Positions 8,874-17,575 are shown, counted from the first letter of the stretch. The stretch is 64,000 nt of DNA from Blattabacterium sp. (Blattella germanica) str. Bge (GCF_000022605.2 NC_013454.1:124001-188000), one strand, 5' to 3'. Notes: generated by a model from the sequence alone, not told the origin. Program-made: numbers and translations.

Positions 8874-8999
8874 TTACAATTTGCAATTGCATTTTTTTTT
8901 GCAAATTTTTTTTTCGTCTGAAAAAAAGTTAATAAATTTTTTGATTAAAAAAATAATGGAACACAAAAAAAATATCCCTATTATTAGATATTGATACAT
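8874..8999 (-). CDS. FeoB-associated Cys-rich membrane protein (small ORF)
   Basis: A 41-codon gene reads from the ATG at 8999 to TAA at 8874. A single hydrophobic segment (about residues 4-19, YLIIGIFFLCSIIFLI) is followed by a basic linker and a Cys-rich tail CKKKCNCKL (Cys 33, 37, 39). Its start lies one base after the feoB stop, so translational coupling is likely. Topology, size and position match the FeoB-associated Cys-rich membrane proteins found after feoB in many bacteria. They are thought to assist ferrous iron transport, though their mechanism is unresolved. The Lys codons are A-rich, and part of the 3' end could double as a hairpin for the convergent ddl gene. It is easily missed because of its length. 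Confidence 0.65.
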   Translation of the reverse strand: MYQYLIIGIFFLCSIIFLIKKFINFFSDEKKICKKKCNCKL

Positions 9000-9000
9000 T

Positions 9001-11058
9001 TTATTTTAAAATTTGATATGTTAAAAATGAAGCTATATAAGCTAGTAAAGTCATAAAAACAAATTGTATAATGGGCCATTTCCAAGATTTTGTTTCTTTT
9101 TTGATTATAGACAATGTACTCATACACTGCATAGAAAATGCATAAAAAAATAGTAAAGAAATTCCTGTAGCTAAATTATAAATAGGTTTTTTTGTGATGG
9201 GGAACACTTCTTTTTTCATTTTTTCTTTTAAAAAATTTCCTTTTTCTTCTATTTTATATACAGAAGCCATAGTGCTCACAAAAACTTCTCTCGCTACAAG
9301 AGATGAAAGTAATCCTATTCCAATTTTCCAATCATATCCTAATGGATGAATAACAGGTTCTATTTGTTTTCCGATTATTCCTAAATATGAATGAGATAAT
9401 TCTTTTTTTTGCATATATTTCAATATGCTTGAGTTTTTAGATGAAAAATTTTCTGAAGGACCAAAAGTTCCTAAAACCCAAATTAATATATTAATTAATA
9501 AAATCATTTTTCCTGCATTGAGAATAAATGATTTAAGATTGATCCATAAAGTAATAAATATGTTTCTGAATATAGGAAATTTATAAGTGGGAATTTCCAT
9601 AATCAGGTGACTTTGATAATTCTTTTTCAAAAATTTGTGTAAAATCATTGATACACTGAACGCAGATAGGATTCCTAGTAGATACATAGCCATGAGAGCG
9701 ATCCCTCTTAATTGAATGAAATACCATCTGTCATTCGGTATGATTAAAGATATAATTAAAGTGTAAACAGGTAATCTTGCAGAACAGGTCATGAAAGGGG
9801 TAGCTAAAATAGTAATTAAACGATCTCTTGGATTTTCAATATGTCTAGCTGACATGATAGCTGGAATAGCGCAAGCTATACTAGAAATCAGAGGAACTAC
9901 ACTTTTTCCATTTAATCCAAAAGGACGCATGATTCTATCCATTAAAAAAATAACTCTGCTTATATAACCACTTTCTTCCATAAGAAGTAGAAAAAATAGT
10001 AGTATAAAAATTTGTGGAATAAAAGAGATAATAGTACTAATTCCAGGAAAAATTCCTTGTAATAAAAAATTATTTAAAGGACCTGGATAAATAGTTTCTA
10101 GTTTTTTTTGAATAAAAGAAAAAAAAATTCTATAAATTCTTTGGGAATTTCTGACCAGAAAAAAACACACTGAAAAATAGAAAAAATAAAAAAAAAGAAA
10201 AAAAATAAAATAACCCCAAAAAGGATGAACAATTAAATTGTTATCTATTTTCTTAGAAAATTCTAAATAATTTTTTTCTTTGTCTGAAACGAATTCGGAA
10301 ACTGTTTCGGAAAAAACTTTTCCTATTTCTTCATATCTATTTAATGTTTCCTTTATTTGTAATCTTTTGGATACAATATTGTGTTTCTTTTTTATGTTAT
10401 TTAAGTCTTCTTTTTCTTTCAAAAATTTTCCATTATAAGCTAAATAATACCAAGCTTTATAAGTAGTTACTTTGTAACTATTTTTTACATCATTAATAGC
10501 GTTAAAATAACGTAATCCTGGATTGAAAAAATCAAATTTTTTTGTTTTTTTATCTAAATTTTTTATTTCTTTTTTAACTTTTTCCAATCCTATTCCTTTT
10601 CTTGCATTGATTAAGACGATTTCTGTTACAAGAAATTTTTTTAGTTTTTCTATATTAATGGATATTCCCTTCTTTTTTGCTTCATCCAACATGTTCAATA
10701 TAAATAAAACAGGAAATCCTAAATCTTGCACTTGTCTAAATAAAAGAAGACTTTTTTTTAGATTCGAAGAATCTGCCACTACCATAATTTTATCAGGATG
10801 ATCCAAATCATCCATATTATTAAGTAGTTCGCTAACTACTTCTTCATCTTCAGACGAAGGATATATGCTATAAGTTCCAGGAAGATCTATAATTTTATAA
10901 GATACATTTTCATAATAAAAATATCCTATTTTTTTGTCTACTGTGACTCCTAAATAATTCCCCACTTTTTGATTCAGTCCAGTTAATTGATTGAACAAAG
11001 AAGTTTTTCCTACATTTGGATTTCCAATAACTGCTAATTTAATTATTCCTCTTTGCAT
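9001..11058 (-). CDS. feoB: Ferrous iron transport protein B
   Basis: This 685-residue Fe(II) transporter of the inner membrane has an N-terminal GTPase domain. G1 is GNPNVGKT (residues 12-19), G3 is DLPG (58-61) followed by TYSIYPSSEDEEV, and the NMLDEA segment is a G4 variant of NxxD. A helical spacer follows, then two Gate domains with many membrane helices. Gate motifs SSIACAIPAIMSARHIENPRDRL and SLLVAREVFVSTMAS-type segments are recognisable, including the conserved Cys region. The ATG at 11058 lies inside the 3' end of feoA (16-base overlap), and the small Cys-rich gene follows after one base. This makes a feoA-feoB-small protein operon. In a Bacteroidetes endosymbiont this is a plausible main iron entry route (inference). 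Confidence 0.94.
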   Translation of the reverse strand: MQRGIIKLAVIGNPNVGKTSLFNQLTGLNQKVGNYLGVTVDKKIGYFYYENVSYKIIDLPGTYSIYPSSEDEEVVSELLNNMDDLDHPDKIMVVADSSNLKKSLLLFRQVQDLGFPVLFILNMLDEAKKKGISINIEKLKKFLVTEIVLINARKGIGLEKVKKEIKNLDKKTKKFDFFNPGLRYFNAINDVKNSYKVTTYKAWYYLAYNGKFLKEKEDLNNIKKKHNIVSKRLQIKETLNRYEEIGKVFSETVSEFVSDKEKNYLEFSKKIDNNLIVHPFWGYFIFFLFFYFFYFSVCFFLVRNSQRIYRIFFSFIQKKLETIYPGPLNNFLLQGIFPGISTIISFIPQIFILLFFLLLMEESGYISRVIFLMDRIMRPFGLNGKSVVPLISSIACAIPAIMSARHIENPRDRLITILATPFMTCSARLPVYTLIISLIIPNDRWYFIQLRGIALMAMYLLGILSAFSVSMILHKFLKKNYQSHLIMEIPTYKFPIFRNIFITLWINLKSFILNAGKMILLINILIWVLGTFGPSENFSSKNSSILKYMQKKELSHSYLGIIGKQIEPVIHPLGYDWKIGIGLLSSLVAREVFVSTMASVYKIEEKGNFLKEKMKKEVFPITKKPIYNLATGISLLFFYAFSMQCMSTLSIIKKETKSWKWPIIQFVFMTLLAYIASFLTYQILK

Positions 11059-11279
11059 TGAATAGGTTCTATTATAATGTTTTCGGCTTCTTTTCTACGT
11101 AAAGCTAAACAAGATTGATTATAACTTATGCATAGTGGATCATAAAAAATAGAAACAAAAAGTATTTCGAATTCGACTCCAGGTAAAATACCTAATTCTA
11201 ACAATTTGATAGGGAAATCTTCGTTTTTATATCCCTTGATAATTCCTTTTTCTCCTTTTTTAAGATTAGATAAATTCAA
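11043..11279 (-). CDS. feoA: Ferrous iron transport protein A
   Basis: This 78-residue SH3-like FeoA protein regulates or assists FeoB. The family pattern is clear: LKKGEKGIIKGYKNEDFPIKLLELGILPGVEFEILF, followed by a short beta-rich end. The reading frame stays open to 11423, but the upstream part is Phe/Lys-rich, unlike FeoA, and overlaps the rseP start. The best start is therefore a TTG at 11279 (TTG AAT TTA TCT), because no ATG exists in between. The gene ends 16 bases inside feoB. No ribosome-binding site is visible, as elsewhere in the window. Confidence 0.82.
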   Translation of the reverse strand: MNLSNLKKGEKGIIKGYKNEDFPIKLLELGILPGVEFEILFVSIFYDPLCISYNQSCLALRRKEAENIIIEPIQCKEE

Positions 11280-11393
11280 AATTTTTATATTTTTATGTTT
11301 AATAAAGAAAAATAGAAAATAAATTTTTAGTAATGAAAAAAAATGAAATAAAGGTTTAAATTTATCTCTGCTTATTTTTTTTAAGTTTTGGAA

Positions 11394-12731
11394 ATGATAT
11401 CCATTTTGGTTAGATCTATACAATTGCTGCTTAGCATTTCTATATTAATTGTTATTCATGAATTAGGTCATTTTATTTTGGCTCAAATATTTAAAGTAAG
11501 AGTAGAAAAGTTTTTTTTATTTTTTGATCCTTGGTTTTCTCTTTTTAAAAAAAAGATAGGACACACGATTTATGGAATAGGCTGGTTACCTTTAGGTGGA
11601 TACGTAAAGATATCTGGAATGATGACAGATGAAAAAAACGTTTCTTCAAAAGAGAAAAAGATTGAAAAAAATTGGGAATTTCGTTCAAAGTCAGCAATTA
11701 AAAGATTATTAATTATTTCTGGTGGTATTCTTTTCAATATATTATTATCGATTTTTATTTTTTCCTGTTTATTATTCAAATATGGAGAAACATATCTTCC
11801 CACAAAGAATGTTAAATACGGTATAGAGGTTGATTCTTTAGGAGAAAAAATAGGATTTCAAAATGGAGACAAAATTTTATTTGTAAATGATAAATATATT
11901 CCATATTTCAATGATATTCCTAAAGCAATCCTTCTGGGAAATTCTGTGACTGTAGATCGTATGGGTAAAATTATAAAATTGTCACTTAATAACAATAAAA
12001 AAAGATTTTTTTTTGATAGAAAAGAAATCAGTTTTTTTATTAAACCCCGTGTTCCTCCTATTATAAATTATGTAGTCAAAAATTCAAAAGCGGAAAAATA
12101 TGGTTTAAAAAATAATGATGAGATATTAGCTATTAATTCAGAATTCATTCTTTTTTCTGATCAATTAAAGGATTTGTTATCAAAATATAAAAATGAGAAT
12201 ATAGTCATCTCGATTAATAGAGACGGAAAATTTCTTCAAAAGGAAATTTTTATAGATTCAAAAGAAATATTGGGTATTTACTTAAAAGATTTTGTGGATT
12301 TGGATCAAATTTTTTTATTTGAAAAAATAAACTATTCTTTTTTTGAGAGCATTCCTCATGGAATTAGAAAATCTTTAGATGTTTTAAAAAATCAAATATT
12401 TTTTTTAAAAAATGTTTTTCATATAGAAACTAAAGCTTATAAACAAATAGGAAGTTTTTTTTCTATGGCTAGAGAATTTCCTTCTAAATGGAACTGGTAT
12501 GTTTTTTGGACTTTAACTGCTACTTTGTCCATTTGGTTAGCTTTTTTGAATTTATTTCCTATTCCATCATTAGATGGAGGTTATATATTATTTATTTTAA
12601 TAGAAATGATCACAAAAAAGAAAATGAATGAAGAAATTCTTGAACGTTGTACTGTCTTTGGATTTATAATAATTAGTTTAATTATGGTTTTTATTATTAT
12701 TTGGGATATTTTTAAAGTATTTTTTTCTTGA
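11394..12731 (+). CDS. rseP: RseP-type site-2 membrane metalloprotease
   Basis: This 445-residue intramembrane zinc protease has HELGH in the first membrane helix (residues 22-26) and the second metal motif NLFPIPSLDGGYILF near residue 390. Central regions look like two PDZ-like domains (GFQNGDKILFVND and GLKNNDEILAINS). The family cleaves membrane-bound regulators such as anti-sigma factors and residual signal peptides. The target here is unknown. The frame opens with a TTG at 11388, but the ATG two codons later fits the usual MI-x-I-x-R-x-x-Q start. The 3' end overlaps the convergent cyclo-ligase gene by 20 bases. Confidence 0.9.
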   Translation: MISILVRSIQLLLSISILIVIHELGHFILAQIFKVRVEKFFLFFDPWFSLFKKKIGHTIYGIGWLPLGGYVKISGMMTDEKNVSSKEKKIEKNWEFRSKSAIKRLLIISGGILFNILLSIFIFSCLLFKYGETYLPTKNVKYGIEVDSLGEKIGFQNGDKILFVNDKYIPYFNDIPKAILLGNSVTVDRMGKIIKLSLNNNKKRFFFDRKEISFFIKPRVPPIINYVVKNSKAEKYGLKNNDEILAINSEFILFSDQLKDLLSKYKNENIVISINRDGKFLQKEIFIDSKEILGIYLKDFVDLDQIFLFEKINYSFFESIPHGIRKSLDVLKNQIFFLKNVFHIETKAYKQIGSFFSMAREFPSKWNWYVFWTLTATLSIWLAFLNLFPIPSLDGGYILFILIEMITKKKMNEEILERCTVFGFIIISLIMVFIIIWDIFKVFFS

Positions 12732-13308
12732 TGTTTTCAAAAAAAAAAATATGATCGGGAGTAATTCCTATATCTATTGAGAGATCGTTCTCATGAATAT
12801 CTATAATCTTCTTGATAGGAGAAAAAAAACTCAAACCTATTTTAATAACATTTTTTTTACATAAAGGAATAAATCTGTCATAAAATCCTTTTCCATAACC
12901 AATGCGATAACCTCTTAAATCAAATATTAATAATGGAATAAATATTATTTCAATAAAATAAGGTGAAACTACATATTTGTGTCTAGGAACAGGTTCCAAA
13001 ATTCCATAATTGTTTTTTTTCAATAAAACGTTTTTATCAAAAAAACAATTTTCTATAGAAATCCGATTAAAATTAGAACATGGTATAGTTATATATTTTC
13101 CTCTTTTTAATAAGAAATTTACGAGGATAAATGTATCCACTTCTTTATATTTTCGTATAGGTAAAAAAATATGATAATATTTTCTTCCCCAAATAAAAAA
13201 TATTTTTTTCATCTGAAAAAAAATTTCATAGCTTTTATCAAATACCTCTTTTTGAGATAAAGATTGTCTGTAACAAAAATATTTTTTACGTAATTTTTTT
13301 TTATTCAT
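12712..13308 (-). CDS. fthC: 5-formyltetrahydrofolate cyclo-ligase
   Basis: This 198-residue cytosolic ATP-dependent enzyme converts 5-formyl-THF to 5,10-methenyl-THF, returning it to one-carbon metabolism. The family core IPLLIFDLRGYRIGYGKGFYDRFI is well preserved, with the basic N-terminal KKKLRKKYFCYRQSLS (substrate/ATP binding) and the C-terminal DIGITPDHIFFF. An upstream TTG would overlap the preceding hydrolase gene, so the ATG at 13308 is preferred. It leaves 5 bases after that gene's stop. It converges on rseP with a 20-base overlap. Confidence 0.88.
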   Translation of the reverse strand: MNKKKLRKKYFCYRQSLSQKEVFDKSYEIFFQMKKIFFIWGRKYYHIFLPIRKYKEVDTFILVNFLLKRGKYITIPCSNFNRISIENCFFDKNVLLKKNNYGILEPVPRHKYVVSPYFIEIIFIPLLIFDLRGYRIGYGKGFYDRFIPLCKKNVIKIGLSFFSPIKKIIDIHENDLSIDIGITPDHIFFFENIKKKIL

Positions 13309-13313
13309 TATTG

Positions 13314-14126
13314 TCAGCTGCAATAGTTTTTGAGAATTACATCATCTACAAAATTTTCTAATATTTTTGTTACTTCATTAGGTTTTTCTATATGGCCCAT
13401 ATGACCTGTAGGAATTTCAATAAAATCAGTTTGATTCCCATTTTTAGCTTCTGCACGAATTTTGTTTGCATCAAGAATTAAATCGTATAAACCAATTATA
13501 TATAATTTCGGAAATTTAGTTGTTTTTAACAAAAACCTTTTATCATTTCGAATGGACATTCCTTTTAAAAAGGAAATGACACTATTTACAGAAGTGGATA
13601 AAGCTATTTTTTTCACAAAAAAAATTTCTTCTTGCAAAGAAGAGAATTTATTAGGATTAAATAATTTAATCATACTAGTATCTACAAGAAGAGGATAATT
13701 GTTGATTGCTAGTTGTATAGATTGCATTCTGCTTTTTTTTTTATCATCGGAATCTGATTCTGCTGTAGAATGAAGTAAACATAATCCTAAAAAAATATCT
13801 GGATATTTTTCTGCTAAAGCTAAAGCAATATAACCTCCCATAGAATGACCAACAAAAACTGCTTTTTTTATATTTTCTTTTTCCACAATTGTTTTTACAA
13901 TTTCTGCAGCTTTTTCCATAGTAAAAATGGTCTCATGATTTAACATAGAAAAACTTTTACCATGACCTGGTAAGTCAATTGATAGAACTCTATATTTATT
14001 AGAAATTTCGGAAAATATATAATTCCATATTTGTAAACTTTCCATAAAACCATGTAATAATACGATTGGAACTCCTTTTCCTTCTATCTTAAAATTTGTT
14101 TTTTTGTAGATATTCTCCATATTCAT
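13314..14126 (-). CDS. Alpha/beta-fold hydrolase
   Basis: This 270-residue alpha/beta hydrolase shows the oxyanion segment VLLHGFMES, SIDLPGHGKS, and the nucleophile elbow GHSMGG with Ser95. A likely acid is Asp215 (GLYDLIL), and the catalytic His lies in GHMGH (242-245). This is a complete esterase/lipase-like triad. No signal peptide is seen, so it is probably cytosolic. The substrate cannot be inferred; related Bacteroidetes proteins are annotated only as hydrolases. It is followed by the cyclo-ligase gene on the same strand and is divergent from coaX. A second ATG two codons in is also possible. Confidence 0.82.
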   Translation of the reverse strand: MNMENIYKKTNFKIEGKGVPIVLLHGFMESLQIWNYIFSEISNKYRVLSIDLPGHGKSFSMLNHETIFTMEKAAEIVKTIVEKENIKKAVFVGHSMGGYIALALAEKYPDIFLGLCLLHSTAESDSDDKKKSRMQSIQLAINNYPLLVDTSMIKLFNPNKFSSLQEEIFFVKKIALSTSVNSVISFLKGMSIRNDKRFLLKTTKFPKLYIIGLYDLILDANKIRAEAKNGNQTDFIEIPTGHMGHIEKPNEVTKILENFVDDVILKNYCS

Positions 14127-14234
14127 ATGAAAATTAAATGCAATACTTTTATAAATTAAAATTTTTAATTGTGAAAAAACAATTGTTTGATTTGATTCAA
14201 AATACGTTTTTATTATTCAAAAATGAAATGAATC

Positions 14235-15011
14235 ATGTTATTAACAATAAATATTGGGAATTCTAGTATTCGTTTTGGACTATTTCATAATAATAATAAT
14301 TATAATTTAAAATGTAATTGCTCATGGATTATTAACAGTAATCCGCATAGGTCATTAGATGAATATATTTTATTGTTTAGGAATATATATCAACAGTATG
14401 GGATTTTCTCTCAATTAATACAAAATATTGTAATTGGATCAGTTGTTCCTCCACTTACAAACATTGTAGAACAATCTTTATATGAAATCCATAAAATTAA
14501 ACCTATAATAGTAGATAGAGATTCAGTTTCTCCTATAAAACATTATTCTCATCAATTAGGTACAGATTTATACGCTAATGCTATAGCTGCATATACATTA
14601 TATAATAATCAAAATACTACTTTGGTAGTAGATTTTGGAACTGCATTGAGTTTGACTTGTATCGATAAATATGGAAAACTTAAAGGTGTTATTATTGCTC
14701 CGGGAGTAAATAGTTCTTTAACAGCATTAATTGGAAACACTGCCCAATTATCACAAATAGAATTAAAAAAACCTCCTAGTATATTAGGACAGCATACAGA
14801 AACATGTATTCAAAGTGGAATTATTTATGGATACTTAAGTATGGTAGAAGGATTGATTGATAAAGTCAATAAAGAATTGAAAACTAATTGTTTTGTGATC
14901 GCAACTGGAGGGCTTTCCCATATATATACACCTTTAACAAAAAAAATTCATCTTAAAGATAAATTGCATACGATAAAAGGTTTAAAAATTTTATTCCATT
15001 GGAATCATTGA
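14235..15011 (+). CDS. coaX: Type III pantothenate kinase
   Basis: This 258-residue ASKHA-fold kinase phosphorylates pantothenate, the first committed step of CoA synthesis. The phosphate-binding N terminus MLLTINIGNSSIRFGLF (DxGNT-like, here NIGNS) is visible, as are GTDLYANAIAAY, VVDFGTALSLTCID and the adenosine-region ATGGL. The first Asp of the DxGN motif is replaced by Asn6. This is unusual, because that Asp normally helps position the phosphates and metal. The rest of the fold looks complete. The 3' end overlaps the convergent HIT gene by 7 bases. Confidence 0.88.
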   Translation: MLLTINIGNSSIRFGLFHNNNNYNLKCNCSWIINSNPHRSLDEYILLFRNIYQQYGIFSQLIQNIVIGSVVPPLTNIVEQSLYEIHKIKPIIVDRDSVSPIKHYSHQLGTDLYANAIAAYTLYNNQNTTLVVDFGTALSLTCIDKYGKLKGVIIAPGVNSSLTALIGNTAQLSQIELKKPPSILGQHTETCIQSGIIYGYLSMVEGLIDKVNKELKTNCFVIATGGLSHIYTPLTKKIHLKDKLHTIKGLKILFHWNH

Positions 15012-15424
15012 TGAAATTCTATTTCAATAGATTTTTTTATTTTTTCGGACAAAATTTGAAATTTTTTTTCAGATAAAATCATTCTTTTTTTGGAAAAATT
15101 TCCATCGCTTTCTTTATCCATAGGAATGAGGTGAATGTGTACATGAGGAATTTCAAATCCCATAACAAATATACCTACACGATTGCAAGGAATGATTTTT
15201 TCTATGCCTATTGCTACTTTTCTAGTGAAATACATAATAGAGATAAATTCTTTTTCAGAAAGAGAAAAAATTTTATCTCTATTGTTTTTTTTGGGAATGA
15301 CTAATGTATGTCCTATTTTAATAGGATTAATGTCTAAAAAAGCTAAATGATCAGAATTTTCTGCTACTTTGTAAGCAGAAATTTCCTGATGAATTATTTT
15401 CTGAAAAATATTGTTATTATTCAC
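15005..15424 (-). CDS. HIT-family nucleotide hydrolase/transferase
   Basis: This 139-residue histidine-triad protein has the active-site motif HVHIHLIP (His 94, 96, 98) and the family's N-terminal IFQKIIHQEISAYKVAEN. Family members hydrolyse nucleoside phosphoramidates or related nucleotide conjugates. The physiological substrate is usually unclear. No ATG fits; a GTG at 15424 gives the expected N terminus and places the start 8 bases inside the end of greA. The gene is therefore coupled to greA. It converges on coaX with a 7-base overlap. Confidence 0.85.
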   Translation of the reverse strand: MNNNNIFQKIIHQEISAYKVAENSDHLAFLDINPIKIGHTLVIPKKNNRDKIFSLSEKEFISIMYFTRKVAIGIEKIIPCNRVGIFVMGFEIPHVHIHLIPMDKESDGNFSKKRMILSEKKFQILSEKIKKSIEIEFHQ

Positions 15425-15899
15425 TAAATGCTATTTCTAAAATTTCATAATCAAGTATCATTTTATTAGGGAGTTTTATGTGAGCAATTTGTCCTACTTG
15501 TTTTCCAAGTAATCCTGTAGATATAGGAGTATTGATGGATATTTTTCCTGATTTTAGATCAGCTTCTCCTTCTGGAACTAAAGTATATATTTGTTCTCCA
15601 CCATAAGTTAAGTTCTTTACTCTTACTGTAGAAAGAATAGAAACTCTTGTTCTATTTATTTGTGTTCCGTCTATAATACGTGCGTTAGATAGTTTTTTTT
15701 TTAACTTAGCTATATTCATTTCCAAAAATCCTTGCGCTTCTTTTATTGCATCATACTCGGCATTTTCTGAAAGATCTCCTTTATCCCTCGCTTCTGCAAT
15801 TTGCATAGATATTTTTGGACGTTCTATATTCTCTAGTCGTTCTATTTCTTTTTGCAATTTTTTTAATCCTTCTTTAGTTATATATTCAAATTTTTCCAT
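15417..15899 (-). CDS. greA: Transcription elongation factor GreA
   Basis: This 160-residue factor stimulates cleavage of backtracked RNA by RNA polymerase. The N-terminal coiled coil (about 1-75) contains the acidic tip segment EARDKGDLSENAEYDAIKEAQ. The C-terminal FKBP-like domain includes PEGEADLKSGKISINTPISTGLLGKQVG. Length and motifs are normal. The ATG at 15899 follows a 359-base gene-free leader holding two inverted repeats. The HIT-family gene begins within its last codons. Confidence 0.94.
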   Translation of the reverse strand: MEKFEYITKEGLKKLQKEIERLENIERPKISMQIAEARDKGDLSENAEYDAIKEAQGFLEMNIAKLKKKLSNARIIDGTQINRTRVSILSTVRVKNLTYGGEQIYTLVPEGEADLKSGKISINTPISTGLLGKQVGQIAHIKLPNKMILDYEILEIAFSE

Positions 15900-16258
15900 A
15901 ATTTTTCATTATTATTTTTCTCCGTATTTTTTTCATTTATTTTTATTTATGATATATCACATAAAGTTATGTGATTTTGTGAACAAAAAATTTTTTTACG
16001 CATAAAAAAATACAACATTTTATTGTTATTGTAATAACATTGATTTTTATCGTTGAATATTTATATTTTTATGTTATAAAATTACGAATTTTTGTGTTTT
16101 TGTTTCATTTTTTTCTTATTGTTTCATTTTATTTTTTTCATTAAAATTGCAAATATAGATTTGCATATTCTCTTTATCCTATAAAAAAATATTCCATAAA
16201 AAAAAGAGATAAATGCATGATCGATTCTACAATAAATTAGAAATAAAAAAAACATTTT
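15900..16258. other. Gene-free gap with two inverted repeats upstream of greA
   Basis: This is the only gap over 300 bases. No convincing reading frame is seen on either strand. Two perfect inverted repeats stand out. One is ATCACATAA-AG-TTATGTGAT at 15956-15975. The other is TGCAAAT-ATAG-ATTTGCA at 16148-16165. The rest is T-rich with short repeats of a TTTCATTTTTTTC type (about 16100-16142). It may be a long greA leader, an erased gene or a small RNA. I do not recognise a known RNA family. Confidence 0.55.
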
Positions 16259-17575
16259 CTATTCCATTCTTGAAATTTGTGCACCCAAAATGCGTAATCT
16301 TTGATCTATATTTTCATATCCTCTATCTATTTGTTCTATGTTTTTAATGATACTAGTTCCTTTAGCAGAAAGTGCAGCGATAAGAAGAGATATACCTGCT
16401 CTGATATCTGGAGAGTTTAATATAGCACCTCGTAAATGAGATTGATGATTTAATCCAATAACAGTCGCTCTATGAGGATCACATAGTATAATTTGTGCTC
16501 CCATTTCAATAAGTTTATCTACGAAAAATAATCTACTTTCGAACATTTTTTGATGAATTAAAACACTTCCTTCAGCTTGAGTAGCTACTACAGTCAAAAT
16601 ACTTAATAAATCTGGAGTTAATCCTGGCCATGGAGAATCAGATATTGTTAATATCGCATTATTTAATAATTTTTTAATTTGATAAGATTTTTGTGATGGA
16701 ATATAAATGTCATCTTTCTTTTTTTCCAATTTAACTCCCATTTTTTGGAATGTATTTGGAATGATGCCTAAGTTTTTCCAACTAACATTTTTAATTCGTA
16801 TTTCAGAACAAGTAATAGCAGCTAACCCGATCCAACTTCCTATTTCTACCATATCAGGTAATATAGTATGAGTGCAATTTCCTACCAGTTCTTTCACCCC
16901 GATTATATTAATTAAATTCGATCCTATTCCTGTTATTTTAGCTCCCATTTTGTTTAACAATTTGCATAGTTGTTGAATATAGGGTTCACAAGCAGCGTTA
17001 TAAATAATAGTTTCCCCTTTAGCTAAAGTCGCAGCCATTATAATATTAGCAGTTCCAGTCACAGAAGCTTCTTCCATTAAAATATAATTTCCGTTTAAAT
17101 TTTTATTATTTGTATGTAAGTGAAAGTATTTGTATTCATGATGATAATATATATGACTTCCTAATGATTTTAATCCTGTTAAATGAGTATCTAAACGTCG
17201 TCTTCCTATCCTATCTCCTCCAGGTATAGGAATACAAACTTGACCGAATCTAGCTAATAAAGGGCCTGCTATCAGAATGGATCCTCTAATTGATTTCCCA
17301 TATTCACGAAATCTTTTTGTGTTTAAATATTCAATATTGATGTTTTTTGCTTGAAAAGTATAATCTCCAATGTCATTTTTATTGATTTCAACTCCTAAAT
17401 CTTGAAGTATTTGCATTAAACACTTAACATCCCCTATTTCTGGAATATTTTGGATTCTTAACTTATCTGGAGTTAATAATACAGCACATAAAACCTGCAA
17501 AGATTCATTTTTAGCTCCTTGCGGTTTTATTTCTCCTTTTAAAGGGAATCCTCCTTTGATTTTAAAAGTTCCCAT
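16259..17575 (-). CDS. murA: UDP-N-acetylglucosamine 1-carboxyvinyltransferase
   Basis: This 438-residue enzyme transfers enolpyruvate from PEP to UDP-GlcNAc, the first committed step of peptidoglycan synthesis. Seen: GAKNESL with Lys22, RGSILIAGPLLARFG, PIPGGDRIGRRRLDTH, and the C-terminal NIEQIDRGYENIDQRLRILGA. In the active-site loop the usual Cys (PGGCxIGxRP) is Asp121. That substitution also occurs in Mycobacterium and Chlamydia, where it gives intrinsic fosfomycin resistance without loss of activity. The gene follows the DUF4290 gene with no gap (DUF4290 stop 17576, murA ATG 17575), a pairing typical of Bacteroidetes. Confidence 0.95.
   Translation of the reverse strand: MGTFKIKGGFPLKGEIKPQGAKNESLQVLCAVLLTPDKLRIQNIPEIGDVKCLMQILQDLGVEINKNDIGDYTFQAKNINIEYLNTKRFREYGKSIRGSILIAGPLLARFGQVCIPIPGGDRIGRRRLDTHLTGLKSLGSHIYYHHEYKYFHLHTNNKNLNGNYILMEEASVTGTANIIMAATLAKGETIIYNAACEPYIQQLCKLLNKMGAKITGIGSNLINIIGVKELVGNCTHTILPDMVEIGSWIGLAAITCSEIRIKNVSWKNLGIIPNTFQKMGVKLEKKKDDIYIPSQKSYQIKKLLNNAILTISDSPWPGLTPDLLSILTVVATQAEGSVLIHQKMFESRLFFVDKLIEMGAQIILCDPHRATVIGLNHQSHLRGAILNSPDIRAGISLLIAALSAKGTSIIKNIEQIDRGYENIDQRLRILGAQISRME

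Noticed and set aside
11280-11423. Longer FeoA with an N-terminal Phe-rich segment
   Set aside because: It would overlap the rseP start, and FeoA is normally about 75-80 residues. The hydrophobic stretch is better explained as T-rich intergenic DNA read in frame.
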